Shown: positions 35,978 through 47,590, counted from the first letter of the stretch. The stretch: 64,000 nucleotides of DNA from Anthoceros angustus (GCA_010909165.1 VJWM01000011.1:372001-436000), one strand, 5' to 3'. A program made the numbers and translations. Notes: generated from the letters alone by a model not told the origin.

Positions 35978-36478
35978 TCATAGTTTTCCGCGCACTTGCT
36001 CACATCTTCTCTGCAACAGCGGCACATGCTTAGCCATTGGCTTGGATTGCTGCGAACCAGTCTTTGCATGGTAGTGTGGGTGGGGTGCCGTCCGGAGGGC
36101 ATAGAACCGTTCGATGTGATCCCAACTTCTCCGTCTTCCTCTTTGGTTCTCAAGTTTGGACAAGGCGTAGCCTTCTTGATCGATTCGCGGAATCTTTCTG
36201 AAGGCATCCTTCAATCTTGAAGGTTGCGGGGAGTGCGTTCGGTCGGTATTTCCTCGATACCAGCGGGCGGCAGGACCCCTTGGAGCAATTTGAATTAGGT
36301 GCATCCGAACCTTCTCCGTTGAAGTTTGCGGGACACGAAATCCTCCACGAAGGTTTGCATCCTCCTTCTTACCTCCAAAGAGAATCGCTTGCTTGGTCGG
36401 CGTTGTTGCCATCGTCGGAGGTGAGGAACCGCCTCTTGCCACTTGCACTGCTTCCTCCTCTCGATCAAACTCCACCAC
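35978..36478 (-). pseudogene. Gag fragment, nested element
   Basis: A minus-strand open frame with the retrotransposon capsid signature region: ILFGGKKEDANLRGGF, then AARWYRG and DAFRKIPRIDQEGYALSKLE, immediately downstream of the primer-binding site. Confidence 0.7.
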
Positions 36479-36620
36479 GCACTTACCGGTGTGACCTCGC
36501 CTCGAGCTCGTCGTCTCTCACGTGCTGCGCTCGGGCGCTCGGCGATCTGGCGTCCGACTCTCTTGGCAATTCTTCCTTAACTACCTCCGTCCTCCACGCA
36601 TCCACTTGCTACGGGCGATT

Positions 36621-36640
36621 TCATTCCCAGCGCGCCAAAA
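36621..36640 (-). promoter_or_regulatory. Primer-binding site of the nested element
   Basis: Directly after the 5' LTR the minus strand reads TTTTGGCGCGCTGGGAATGA. The TGGCG.. start fits the 3' end of a tRNA (ending CCA) as primer. I cannot say which tRNA. Confidence 0.65.
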
Positions 36641-39600
36641 TGTGGCGCGACTTTCGTGATAGCGGTAGCGCACAATCCGTGTCGTTGTAGGAAGAAGTCC
36701 GTTCCCAAAGGAATATAGGCTCCGTTTGCGGCGTTTGGTGATTCGTCTTCACTGCGCTCGTTCGCCTCAGCGCACATCGCTAACTACTCGCGCGTTCACC
36801 GTCTGGGCCGGTATGGCCAAGCGTTTGAGACCCGTTCGCGTCCGTATCGTTCATTCGTCTCTCACACTTCGTCCTTTCCTCTCTCCCTCACGCTACACTC
36901 TCGGTCTTAAGGAAAAGGCGCGGGTTACAGTCGGACCTCCTCCGTCGTTCAGGGCCTCCGTCCGGGCTCTGCGCCCTCCGGAGTTCCTCCGGCTCACCGT
37001 TCCGGTCCGTTCGGTCGGGCTCGGGCGAGCACGGGTCCCCGATCACCCTTCCACACACCACAACGTTAGGTCGTCACGGGACCACGATCAATCTCCCGGG
37101 CTCGTGCACACCTTTGACTCGGGACTCACGTTAGCAAGAGACACAAGGTGCAGCAGCGGCATCAACACCAAGAAAGATGATTTATTGAGCGGCCCTCTTA
37201 TACTACGCCTAGGTCGGCGTCTTTATTACCTATTACGGTGGCGGCCGGCTCGGTGTACTAATCGGCCGCCTACCATCCTATTTCCCTCCTCCTATCTCCT
37301 TCCGTGGTGGGAAGGTCCGATTCCGCCTTGGGATTGGTGGTCCAATCTCCCTCACGGCATCTGGCACCCAATCGGATGATCCGGCGGACCCCTCTCCCGG
37401 AATCACAGCCGGGTTGGGCTCGGCGCGTCGCCGCCGTTACCTGTCATCCCCTCCTGGCCTCTGGGTCCCCTCGGTGGGGCCACCATTGTCGGCTCCCCAG
37501 CGTAAGTCGAGGGACTCCTCCTTCTTGAGTCCGGACCTCGAGGTCGGTCTCGACTCCGAACTGAACTCCAAGGTCGGTTTATTTCCGGCCGGTGGGTCGG
37601 CCTCGTCTCAGGGCGGACCTCGGGGTCCGTGCTGGGTCCGATCTCAAACTCGGACCCCTTCACCTGGACCTCGTCTGCTGTCCTCCTCCTTACCCACCCT
37701 TGTCTTGGTCGGGTTGGCTCCCGGTTGCACCCCTGGGGCCCCTCACCCCCCCGCCGGATCGGGTGGTGGTGAACTTACCTCTGCGTCCGCTCCTCCACAG
37801 GCTCCCTCCTTGTGCCGTCGTCTCAAGCAGGGGTCCTGTCTTTGTCCGTGCCCTTCTTCCTCAGCCTTCCGGGGCCGTCCCGGCGTGGCGGCCGAGAGGC
37901 CTCACTTGGGAGCTCGGTGTGGTAATAGGCAAAGTCCGAATCCACTTCTGGATTGCCTCTTCCACGTGTGCGGGCACCGTACTCCCTTAGCCATTGATGC
38001 TCGGGGAGGTGAGCTGTTGCCCGCTTGTTGCTCCACCTCCCGAGTTGGATAGGCGGTAGGCTGCTTCCTTGTGCCGAGGCCTCGGTCACCTCCGATCGTC
38101 ATTGTTGCTCCACTTGCTCCAACTCCCTCGTTTCCGTTCTTGCCCCGCCATAAGGCGTTCCCCTTGCTTCCTCGGTGGACGGCTTCTTATCCTTCGGCGC
38201 CCTCCTCCTTGTCCATTGGCGTTAACTCGCCATCTCCCTCTCCAGACGGTCGGGCAACACGGCGGTGCGGGCCCCGAGCCTTTTTCCATCTCGGCGGCGT
38301 CCACTCCTTCCATCGCCCTTCCTCCGTCCGCCAGCAGGCCGGGCCGCTCTATTTCGGTCGCGTTCGCGACCATCTGAGACTACCATTCCTCTCAATGATA
38401 GTTTGGGCTGCGGCTCAAAGTCTCCTTCGCGGTTGGGGGGTCCGGGTTCCGCTTGGGATTGGTGGTCCAATCGCTCGACTGCGGCGACCTAATCGGATGA
38501 TCCGCGAGGCGGACCCTCCTTTCCCCCGAATCGCCAGTTACACGGCGGCGGTCGACGACGCTACCACAACGTCATCCTCCCCTCGGCCTCCTGGTCCTCC
38601 GGGCCAGGCCGCCTCCCCTAGAAGTCGGGGGACTCCTCCTCATCGCGGAGTCCCGACTCGAGGTCCGCCTCGACCCCGAGCTCGAACTCCAAGGGTCCGG
38701 TTATTTCCCCACCTCTGGGTCCGCCTCCGGGTTCGGACCTCGTGGTCCGACCGGGTCCGATCTCCAACTCCGGACCCCTTCCGTGGACCTCGACGCTAGG
38801 TCCTCCTCACCCGACCTTGTCTTGGTCCGGTTGGCTCTGCTGCACCTCAGCCCCTCACCCCCTCCCGGATCGGTGGTGGTGAACTTGGGGTCCGCCCGCC
38901 TCCTCTGCCTCCTCGCTGTCGTTTCCAAGCCCCTAGGGTCCCTGTGCCCTGCCCTTCTTCCCCTCCGAGCCTTCCGGGCCCGCCTATTGCGCTGGCCGAG
39001 GCCTCTACCTGAGCTGTGGTAATAGGCAAAGTCCGAATCCACTTGCGGATTGCCTCTTCCACGGTGCCCGAGCACCCGATACTCGCCATTGATGCTCCGG
39101 AGTCGAGCCTGCTGCCGCTTGTTGCTCCACCTCCCGCCAGTTGATAGCCGGAGCCGGCCTCGCGAGGCCAGTGCCTTGGCCACCTCCTCAGCCGCCTGCT
39201 CCACTTGCTCCAACTCCTCCGCCTCCCGCTGCCGCCTTGCTCGCCATAACGCAGCTCCCTTCCGACTTCCTCACCGACAGCAGCTTCGCCGCCTCCTTGT
39301 CCATTCCGTCTCTCCGCCATCTCCCGCCTCCAGACGGCGCAACACGGCCAGCTGCGGCTTCACCTTCTTTTCCATCTCGGCGACGCCCGCCTCCCTCCAT
39401 CGCCATCGACTCCAGAGCCGGAGTTTATTCCGCTGCCCGCGACCATGTCCGCACTACCATTCCTCTCAATGATAGTTTGAGCTCCAAAGTCTCCTTGGTC
39501 CTCCATCTCCCGCTGCTCCACCTCCGGGGAGTCAGATCCTCCACCTCCTTGTGCGAGCTTCTTGGGCTGGTTGGTCGCTTGCTCTGCTCCATCTTGAGGC

Positions 39601-42076
39601 TGGCGCTCTATCTCTCACGAAGTCTTGGATTCTCCATTGAGAATTCCTTGCTGCTCGGCATCTTGGGTTGTAACTCCAAGGTGTCCTTCTTGTCCTCCAA
39701 CTCCGCCTCCCTTCTACCTCTTGTGCATAGGGTCCCCCGATTTCCCTTGGCCTCATGTCCGGCTTGTCAGGCTTGCTCATGACCACTTGCTCGGCCTTGA
39801 TTGGCGTGGCTCTCGGCCGCCTCCCTCCACCGGTTCCGATCACGCGATAGTGATCGCGATCGGCCGTGGCCTCCGCCTCCTTGGCCACCTTCACGAGCCT
39901 CTCGGCAGCTGGTCGTCAGCTGCCTCGCGGATCCGCGCCTTCGGCGTCTCGCTTCTGCGCTCGCCCCTCTGCGGAGGTCCTCCCGCCGCTTGGGCCTCCT
40001 TGGCCTTGTGTTCCTCCGGTGAAGGAATTTAGTCCGGTCCTTGCGGATGGACGGACCTCCCTCTCGCCTCCGGCGTTTCCTCCTCAATCCGAGGCTTGGC
40101 CTTCCCGCCTCACAGGCTCCCTCCAGCTGCTCACTGGAGGTACCATGCGCCTCGGGTGGCTTCTACCTCCAGGTCTTCTCGGCCATCCGGACCCAGCGAT
40201 CCATGGCGGTGGCAGGACCCCGTGTTTCTTCCACGGCTGCTGATGAGGCTCCCACAAAGTCCGTGGAGGCGGCATCTCACGATCCGCCGGACCTCCATAC
40301 CATGTCCGGGTCGGTGGGTTCTCGGACCTAATCGGGACCCTTAGGTCACGAGTCTTGGCTCGAGCTTCCCCTCCTTGGCCCTTTTGGCGCGAGCTCCTTC
40401 TCGCCCTTTTCCTCCACAGGGCTCGGAGGAGGTGAGTCGGGAGCAAGCCTTTTGCCCCTTCGGCGGACGGCTCGGGTGGGTGTCCTCCGCTCCACAGGCG
40501 CGTCCCTACGCCCTCTTCTGCTTCCTCCGCCTTCTTGCCACTCAGGTGGGGAAGAGTCTTGCCGGCCCAGGGGTGCAGCGTTGAGTGGTCTTGCGTCTCT
40601 TGGCTCTCTCACAGTCGTGGGCTCCTCGGTAGGAGTGATGGCGGTGGCGGGGCTGCTGGGTCGGGGCAGCTTCTGCTGGGGCTCAGTTGGGGCACGGAGG
40701 AGGCGGAATTTCTTCCATACTTCCACAGGTGGTGAGGGGTCCGTTCAGGGCGTATGGAGTCGGAATCCTCGATCGTCCTCCTCCGAGTCGTTTGGCTTTT
40801 CGGCGGCCTCCTCCCTCGGCGCCCTTGCGCTCCACTTCCGGCGGGGCCTCGGTCCTTCGGGCGCTCGCTCAAGCTCTCCTTCCTTGAGGAGCTCGAAATG
40901 CCCCCATACATGGATCGGTATGGGGCGGCCAGGCTTCTCGGTCTGAGCTTGCGAGCCTCACAGCAGGCGAAAATAATCCTTCCAGTCGCCCCTCTTCCCC
41001 ATTGCGGCGTGCGGGAATACCAGCATTATCACCAAGGTGATCCACCTTGGTGAGTAGGTTCGATGGACAATGATCCGGGCCCGCCCTTACTCGCAGGTCG
41101 GATATCGACCAACCGTTGGTGGTCCGTTGCGTCGAGCCTTAGCACTGTGGTGGCCCTATCTTCCCTTCGCCTTGAGGGGCTCGGCACCCTCCCCTCTTCC
41201 TCCTTGGGCGGTTGTAGGCGCCTCGGGACCTCAAGGTCCTTGGCCTCCTCCGGGAGGTTCTTGGACCGCACCTCCTTATTGACCGCCCGGCATCTTGGGC
41301 GAACTCCGGACGGTGACCTCAAATGTCGAGACCATGGAACACATCCAAATGCCACTCCTGCACCAATTCTCACCTTCACAGGCCCAAAGTCGGATAGCGG
41401 GTCACAATGTTGCGCTCCACAAGGTTCCATGGCTCCCAAACTTCGCGGGCTTTTGGGTGCCATCGCCTTCTCCCCTTCTTGTTGGCCGCAGCCGGAGGCT
41501 GGCATGCGCCTTCTTCGCGTTGCTCCGACCTCAGCGGTGAGGCAGCGTCTGAGTGTCCCAGACCGAGCGGCTGCGGGCGAGATCGCGAAATTGTCTCGGT
41601 GTGTGACCTTCCTTGACTCCGTCGGGAGTAACAGGCGGGCGCCTCTTCCTGTCCGTGGCAGTGCATGGCTTACCTCGCCTCGCTTACTCGGCCTTACGCG
41701 CGCGTACTACGGCTTCGCCGCCCGCGCGATCCGCGGCGTGAATACTGCTATAACGGCCTCACGGCAGGTTACGGTCTGACCGTGCATGCCGTTCTCACTC
41801 GGAGTTGCCCGCGTGGCGGCGCTGGTCGCTCCGCGGCTCAACTCACGAGTTACTTTTGGCGTACTTATCACTGCAGGTCTTGGAGTGGGTCCGGACTTAT
41901 CATTGCCGTGGCACCTACCATAGTAGGTCTGATGTTCCTCACTCGGTCAGGAGAATACTCCAGTCGTCGGGAGTGCTACCATGCTTATTTCCCTTTTCGC
42001 CTCATTTTGTCCTTTACTCCTACAAAAAACAAAACCCTACCTAATTTCTAACCCCCGAAGTCGTAGTCCACTGACG
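36641..42076 (-). repeat. 5' LTR of the nested element (5.4 kb)
   Basis: Same start TGTGGCGCGACT and same end region (CTACCTAATTTCTAACCCCC, then AGTCCAC) as the 3' LTR. It is about 1.1 kb longer because of the internal tandem duplication. Differences between the two LTRs are mostly indels of a few bases. Confidence 0.8.
37320..39485. repeat. 1.1-kb tandem duplication inside the 5' LTR
   Basis: The block beginning TTGGGATTGGTGGTCCAAT (about 37,327) starts again at about 38,453. Each block ends with ACTACCATTCCTCTCAATGA (38,377 and 39,455). The 3' LTR has the block once (27,737-28,780). Confidence 0.8.
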
Positions 42077-42081
42077 GCATG
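42077..42081. repeat. Candidate target-site duplication GCATG (right)
   Basis: Matches 27075-27079. Four to five extra bases (TGACG) lie between the conserved LTR end AGTCCAC and this site, so the right boundary is slightly uncertain. Confidence 0.5.
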
Positions 42082-42756
42082 TGATGCGTCGTTTAACACC
42101 AAAGTGGTTGGCGTCTTATGCACCTTGGTCAGCTCATCTTCCATAGGTGGAACTTCTTTGAGAATCCGTGATCGTTTACGAATACCTTGCGTCCAGAAAT
42201 GGCCCAGCCGGCTTATTTTGCATAGTTTCTTGGCGTGACCATGTCGGCCGGCCACATGCCCTTATTGCGGTGCATGGCTTCTTTGGTGTTTCCATATGTC
42301 TCGCCCTCCTTGACGGTTGCCCTCCACCTTTCTTGACGGACATTAATGCCATGAAATTTGGGCAAACTTTGTGTGAGTCCGGTCGTGCCTTGGTCATATC
42401 TCTTTTGTTGCACACGGGTTCGGTGAGCCATCGGCATTGAGATGCACCTTGCACCTTTCGATGCGATTTGCACATCGTATTCGAAAGCGGTGCCCACCTA
42501 GCAAGCTTTCCGCTTTCATGTTCGTCATTAGCCAATGTAGTGGTTGATGGTCCGTGACAATTTGGAAGCTCGTCAAACAAATACACCACGAAATGCAACA
42601 CCGCCCTGCTCGCTAAGCATTCGCCTTCATAGGGCGAATAATTTTCCTGGCATGTTGTTGGACCTACTTGCGTGTCGACAACCGCTCCTTCCCTCTTCAT
42701 CTGTTTGTGCCAACCTTTGCTCCAATCCGTGCACTCCGGTCAGGTATATAAGATGA
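42082..42756 (-). pseudogene. RNase H and integrase N-terminus, older element
   Basis: The minus strand shows NYSPYEGECLAS and FVVYLFDE, then FQIVTDHQPLHWLMTN (RNase H of Ty3/gypsy), NADGSPN and, near 42,250, GHAKKLCKISRLGHFW at the H-H side of the integrase zinc-binding region. The element is cut here by the nested insertion. Confidence 0.75.
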
Positions 42757-42892
42757 AAAGTTTGTCAAAGTTGGGTCTTGAGCATTGGTCTCTCCGTCAG
42801 CTGGTTTTTAGCTCGCCATGCTTGTTCTGCGCGCATGCCGGTGGGCACCTTTCTTGAGCAAGTCATACTGACGCTGCGAGTTCCACTCATGT

Positions 42893-43480
42893 TTACGATG
42901 AAGGCGATAGTAGTTGACAAGCCCGAAGGCCCTCAAGGTGGCAACATCTTTTGGCTGGGCATAAGGTTCTTGCTGCACCTTGGCCAGGCGAGGCACACCC
43001 ACGGACAATCTTATGTCCCAAATACTCTATCTCTTTGTAGGCAAACTTGCACTTTTTGGGATGTGCTTTCAAACCCGACTTGGCCAATCTGCAGCGGGAC
43101 TTCCGGTGTTCAAGATGTTCTCCCAATGTGTTACTAAACACGAATATAAATCTATGTAGCACCTTACAAAGGGCAACCCTTGTAGCTCTAAGTCGACCAC
43201 CCGAAAGTATATAGGTCGTTCTTCAAGAGCGCATCGTTTCCCATTCCCAAAGTTGATCCTTGCCCCAAAAGCGCTGTCTTACACTTGTCTCCCTCTTCAA
43301 TGACAATCTGGTTGAACCCGGATCGAAAGTCCGATGTAGTGAAATACTTGGCTTGCCCTATGGCATCAAAAATTTCATCGGAGTGGGCATGTCGCTCCAT
43401 AGTGTGACTTCGTTCAAGCGGCGATAATCCCCTTCGCTGTCCTTCCATTCACCATGCTCATCCTTCTTCAGCGGCAACAG
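42893..43480 (-). pseudogene. Reverse transcriptase, older element
   Basis: Minus strand: EIFDAIGQAKYFTTSDFRSG and FNQIVIEEGDKCKTA (RT palm, with LDFRSGF-like block), then a damaged YxDD area at about 43,140-43,160 (Y-I-D retained, second D lost by frameshift), then FVFSNTLGEHLEH and HPKKCKFAYKEIEYLGHKI. Confidence 0.8.
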
Positions 43481-44099
43481 TGGCGGCGTATTGAGAGTTT
43501 GACTTCACGATTAGCCACCTCGCCAACTCCTTGCATCGCTTGTCACAATCTCACTCCATGGGACTCAACTTATGCCTTCGTCGAAATATGGGCTCTTGGT
43601 GGTGGTGGTGATCTTGAATTTTACTTTGTCATACCGCCCGGCTGTTGACTAAGCAGCTTCCGGTTGTGTTGCAGCATATCCCGAATCTTTTGCCGATCGT
43701 CCTCCTGCAGCTCTTCACAAATCTGCCATTCATGTGTTTCCCTTAGATCATTTTTGTCCCCAGGTCGTTTACATTGCGGCGCTCATTGCGCGTGCCTTGC
43801 TTGGTTCTTTGGAAAATCGCCTTGACAAGCACGGCAAAAGCTATTATCCAGTTGGGTGGCCATACCCTGCTAACAACCATTGTATGGCGATTAAGGTCAA
43901 AAGCACCACCGGTTTGCATCGATATGCTTGAATACCGTGCGTGAAGTACGCGCCGAATCCCATGGCCCGTTCTCGCTCCCTTATGGTGGGTTCCCGATTT
44001 CATTCCGTTCACATCCGGCACCATGCCATCCCTCCCCGCATATGATTGTGCGGTCCTTACGGTGTGGGCGGGCCCTTGGCGGCACCTGCCGTTGGGGAA

Positions 44100-44700
44100 G
44101 TGGCGGTCTATCCTTTCGTCTTGTTGCTGTGCCCTTCCTCAATTTCATCCACATATTTTTCCACGGAATCGTCAATGCCAATCTTTGAGAATTTCCACTT
44201 CAACCATGTTTGTCCAAAAGCTCCGTGTTCGGTGAGCATATGACCCGATGGCTGCATCGATGATGAACTCTTGCCCCAACCATCGCTTTGGCTCATAGTC
44301 CCTCCGGATGTTCTCACGTTTATCAAATGCCCCATACATTCTCCAAAATGTACCAGCTTGGATTGCGCACTTCCCTTAAGATTCGGATCACCTCGCCATC
44401 TCTGCCGTTGCCATAGCGCCCGGCTCGGAAAAGTCGACACTCCCATCCTGCGATTAGCACGTCCACAGGTGCCTCTCGCCGTTTCCCCACCAACATGATG
44501 TCGGGGCTGCTTTGACAACCCTTGATTGCTTCAGCTCGGTGAGGATACTTCCTTTGCAACGACAATTCTTGCTTTGGCCCGCGCGTGTCTTCTCATCCGA
44601 CTCGGCCTTGCGTGTATTTCTTTACCATAGCCACTTTTCAACACGGCTTCCAGGCTGGCGATCTTGGCGCATAGCTCCATGAGGTGGATCCACGCGTCGC
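44100..44700 (-). pseudogene. Cytosine-5 DNA methyltransferase domain captured by the older Ty3/gypsy element
   Basis: In minus-strand order: MELCAKIASLEAVLKSGYG (about 44,680-44,620, position of the SAM-binding motif I); PVDVLIAGWECRLF with RAG (44,464-44,420, motif IV, Cys codon 44437-44439; the usual PCQ reads ECR); WYILENV (about 44,350-44,335, motif VI ENV); and, after a frame change, FIIDAA then GSYAHRTRSFWTNM (44,262-44,205, motif VIII-like RxR followed by the W-T-N block). Order and spacing are those of C5-methyltransferases. The domain lies between protease and RT. Retrotransposons carrying such domains are known from charophytes and dinoflagellates. Frameshifts and the altered motif IV make this copy inactive. 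I infer the family and cannot test activity. Confidence 0.75.
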
Positions 44701-44964
44701 TTGCCTCGTACTACTTCATTGTTGATCGCGGCTCCGCCTTATTTGTGGCGGTCTTTGCGCGTGACCCTCCGGCGCATCAGCCGCCATGCCTTGGATTGTC
44801 CTTTCGAACATGCTCTCTTGCCAAGCGCTAGAATAGCGAGTGTTCTTGATATACATACATCCCTTACGCCTTCGTCGCACTTCTTCCCTCCTCATGTTCT
44901 TGGGTTTCTTCCCATATCTCGCTTGTGATTTACGCTTTGTGAGTGCCATCATGGCCCCAGCTCA

Positions 44965-45240
44965 TCACGTCGTCGCATGTCCGGTATCCACGGCTACATC
45001 GTAAAATCTCCCTCTTGCCATCGCGGCACGTAAGCGCTCACGGGTGTAATGGTCCACCCCCATCGCGGACCATGAGTGGCATCCGCAGCGAGCAACGTCG
45101 TAGTTTACATCGGACACCAAGCATCGTGCCGATGGCGGTGGAATCTTGATCGGGTTTGAGCTCAATCCGTATTGGATCGCGGGTTATGCCCATCACATTC
45201 CTTAGTCCTGCGGAGGTGGTGATGCGCACCTCGCGCTTAC
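44965..45240 (-). pseudogene. Retropepsin-like protease end, older element
   Basis: Overlapping minus frames give REVRITTSAGLRN-like sequence, then LVSDVNYDV, PLMVRDG and a VDHYTRERLR stretch, the pattern seen at the end of retropepsin domains of Ty3/gypsy elements. The catalytic DTG/DSG is not clearly visible. Confidence 0.5.
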
Positions 45241-46069
45241 TTCCATACGGTGGCGCTGCTGCCTGCCCCGTAACACCGGATCCGCGGTGTCAACTCACGC
45301 GTGCAGTGCGAAACCATTAACGGTGATTTCCGGTTACGGTTGTTCATCGCGATGCCTCCTTTGCCTCGCGGGTTTCATGCTCCTTTAGCAATAGCTTGGA
45401 TAAAGGAGTCTCGAGATCTGACTCCCTTAGCATAAAAGCTTGAAAGGTTGTGCTCTTACTCCAGATCTCGCGGGCTCACCATGGGTGCATCCATTGCCGT
45501 TCAAGGAGGATTTGACGCCAGCGCCTTCAGCTTGCGGCGACACTCCTTCATTCTCCTCACTCTGCTGAAGGACTTGGGCATCTTGAGTTGGTTTCTTTCC
45601 TCGGACTTCTTTCTTGAGCGAATTCCCCAAGCTCATCGTCCGGCCCTTGGGGCCATCTATACTTAGTGTCAAGTCGTATTCTTGGCCAGGCACTCGTACC
45701 CAGTACTCATGCCAATTGCCATTCTTGCTGTGTGCCCTAAGCAAGGCTTTAGTGTACCTCTTGCGCCTAGCTTTATCGGCGACCCGCTCACGACGCCCTA
45801 GGCTTAAACTCGGGGTGGGCACATGCGCCTCCGTGTGTCTGTCTTGGCACAAGCTCACTGCGCCTCCTTTTCCTTAGCTCCACCCAGTCGATATTCGCAC
45901 TCGTAAGCTTTGTGCGGCCTCGGCGTAGGCACTTCACCTTGCCTTGGTGGTGGCTGCTTTGTGCGCTCTCCTTAGCGGGTGAACTCCTCCTCTGCGCGTT
46001 TGCTGCGTCGTCTCCGAGGCATATTTCTTCCTTAGCCGGTGCGTGTTCGGGGTTGATGCGTCACGACGG

Positions 46070-47000
46070 TTATGTTCTTCCCGAGTCTGCGCTGGTCACG
46101 GCATCACCTTTCATGACCCTTCGCCATCTCGTAGGCTGCTCCAACTCATAATCAGCATGCATCATGTGAAGGAAGTTGGCAATTACTCTCCTTTTGCCGG
46201 AGCGGCTATGTATATTTAGGCGGCTTCGCATCGTCTTCACCGTGTGTCCTTCACGTTGCCTTAGCCTCGGATAGGCGGACACGAGAGGTTCATTGGGCTT
46301 GATGACGAACTTTGGAGTTCTTGGATCTTTTCTATGGAGGACAGGAAACATCTCCCCAAACTTGGCAAACATTTCATCCACCAAATCGTGATTGCATCAC
46401 CTTGCAGGAGCTTGACGCCTCTTCCTCTTCGCTTCCCTTTCGCCTTCTTGGCCCTTCTACTCGCCAAAGTCAGGGCATCCTGCAAAATTTGGTCCTTGGT
46501 CCACAGCAACAAGTCGGTAGCTTCTCACGCTAGGAAAGTGCTCATTTTCTCGATGCCATCTCGGTGTGAACTCGGACTTGTATTTGAGCACCATCTCATC
46601 GATTGCCCACAGACTTCTCTTCAAAGTCGGCAAGAGACATGCTACCGTCGTCGGTGAACACATCGTTTTCTTTGGCGGCGACTGTACTCCATTCTTGCCA
46701 TGACACTTTCTTCAAATGCGATGGGGCGAATGGGACTTTGACTCCACTCGAATCGACCTCCTAATCGGTAGGTGGATCTTTGAATAGCGGACTGGGCTTC
46801 TTGGATGGGTGTATTCTCGTTTGTCCACCAGGCGCGAACACCATCACCTTTCACTCTCTTCCCCTGCGAGAGACTATGCGGCATTCCATCAAAGTGAGTG
46901 TTGGTGCCTCCCATCCGGTCACTTGAGCCGACTTGTCAATCACGCCGTCCCACAATCCTGCACTTGCAGTGCGGGTTCTAGTTCCGGCTAGGTGAAGAAT
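46070..47000 (-). pseudogene. Gag-like region, older element
   Basis: Minus frames KPNEPLVSAYPRLRQREG and IANFLHMMHADYELEQPT, and further upstream RAWWTNENTPIQEA and LGGRFEWSQSPIRPIAFEES, are collinear with a gag position upstream of the protease. Recognition rests on position and composition, not on a zinc knuckle. Confidence 0.45.
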
Positions 47001-47590
47001 GGACCGACCCGCATAAAACGGCATGGAATAATCTATAGCATTCTCGCAATCTCCACCATTGACTTATCTCGAGTGGGTCACGGTTCTTAGTCGGTGTTAC
47101 TGGATGCTCGCCGCTCTTTCACGCCGCCTGCGCGGTGAGCTTTGTAAAGGGATTCTGATGTGCAAAATGGGAGTCCTTATCTAGGCAAATCGCTGTCCCT
47201 TTACCAAAGCTCGTCGGAAGAACCCCTTGGGATCCGTATGGCTTCAATCGAACAAACACATCGCAATCCGGTTTTCTCGTGACCTATGCCCCTTTATCTA
47301 CCTCGCGCGTTCTTGCTGAATCGCGGGCGCCCGCGCCAGTGGCGCTCAACCAATCGTGCATCATTGCCCGCTGCCGGTCGTTTGGGCAATAATGCCGCCC
47401 GTGACTCACAATCGATTCGTTCCTTGATGCCCGCTGTCTTCTCACCATTCACATACACCACATATCGCATGACATACATGCTCCGCGAGACACATACCAT
47501 GCCGACCATGCGCATGGTGCACATACACACATTAATCCGGACATCTGTAGATGCTCCACGCCGTGTCATGACAGACACCTTATGATTCAT

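Larger units (their letters stand above)
27080..42076 (-). mobile_element. Nested Ty3/gypsy LTR retrotransposon with very long LTRs
   Basis: In minus-strand sense: 5' LTR 42,076-36,641, primer-binding site 36,640-36,621, gag about 36.5-35.0 kb, protease region, reverse transcriptase about 33.8-33.0 kb, RNase H about 33.0-32.78 kb, integrase about 32.2-31.9 kb, a purine-rich tract next to the 3' LTR, and 3' LTR 31,393-27,080. The domain order RT-RH-INT is that of Ty3/gypsy. The insertion interrupts the integrase of another Ty3/gypsy element. All coding parts are broken by small indels. Confidence 0.85.
42077..47590 (-). mobile_element. Older Ty3/gypsy element, 5' part (gag, protease, methyltransferase, RT, RNase H)
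   Basis: Minus-strand domain order from right to left: gag-like (47.0-46.0 kb), acidic/basic linker (45.9-45.4 kb), protease end (45.2-45.0 kb), DNA methyltransferase (44.7-44.1 kb), RT (43.5-42.9 kb), RNase H (42.7-42.3 kb), start of integrase (42.26-42.08 kb). It continues at 27,079 beyond the nested insertion. No LTR could be matched to either end, so total length is unknown. Frameshifts throughout. Confidence 0.75.
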
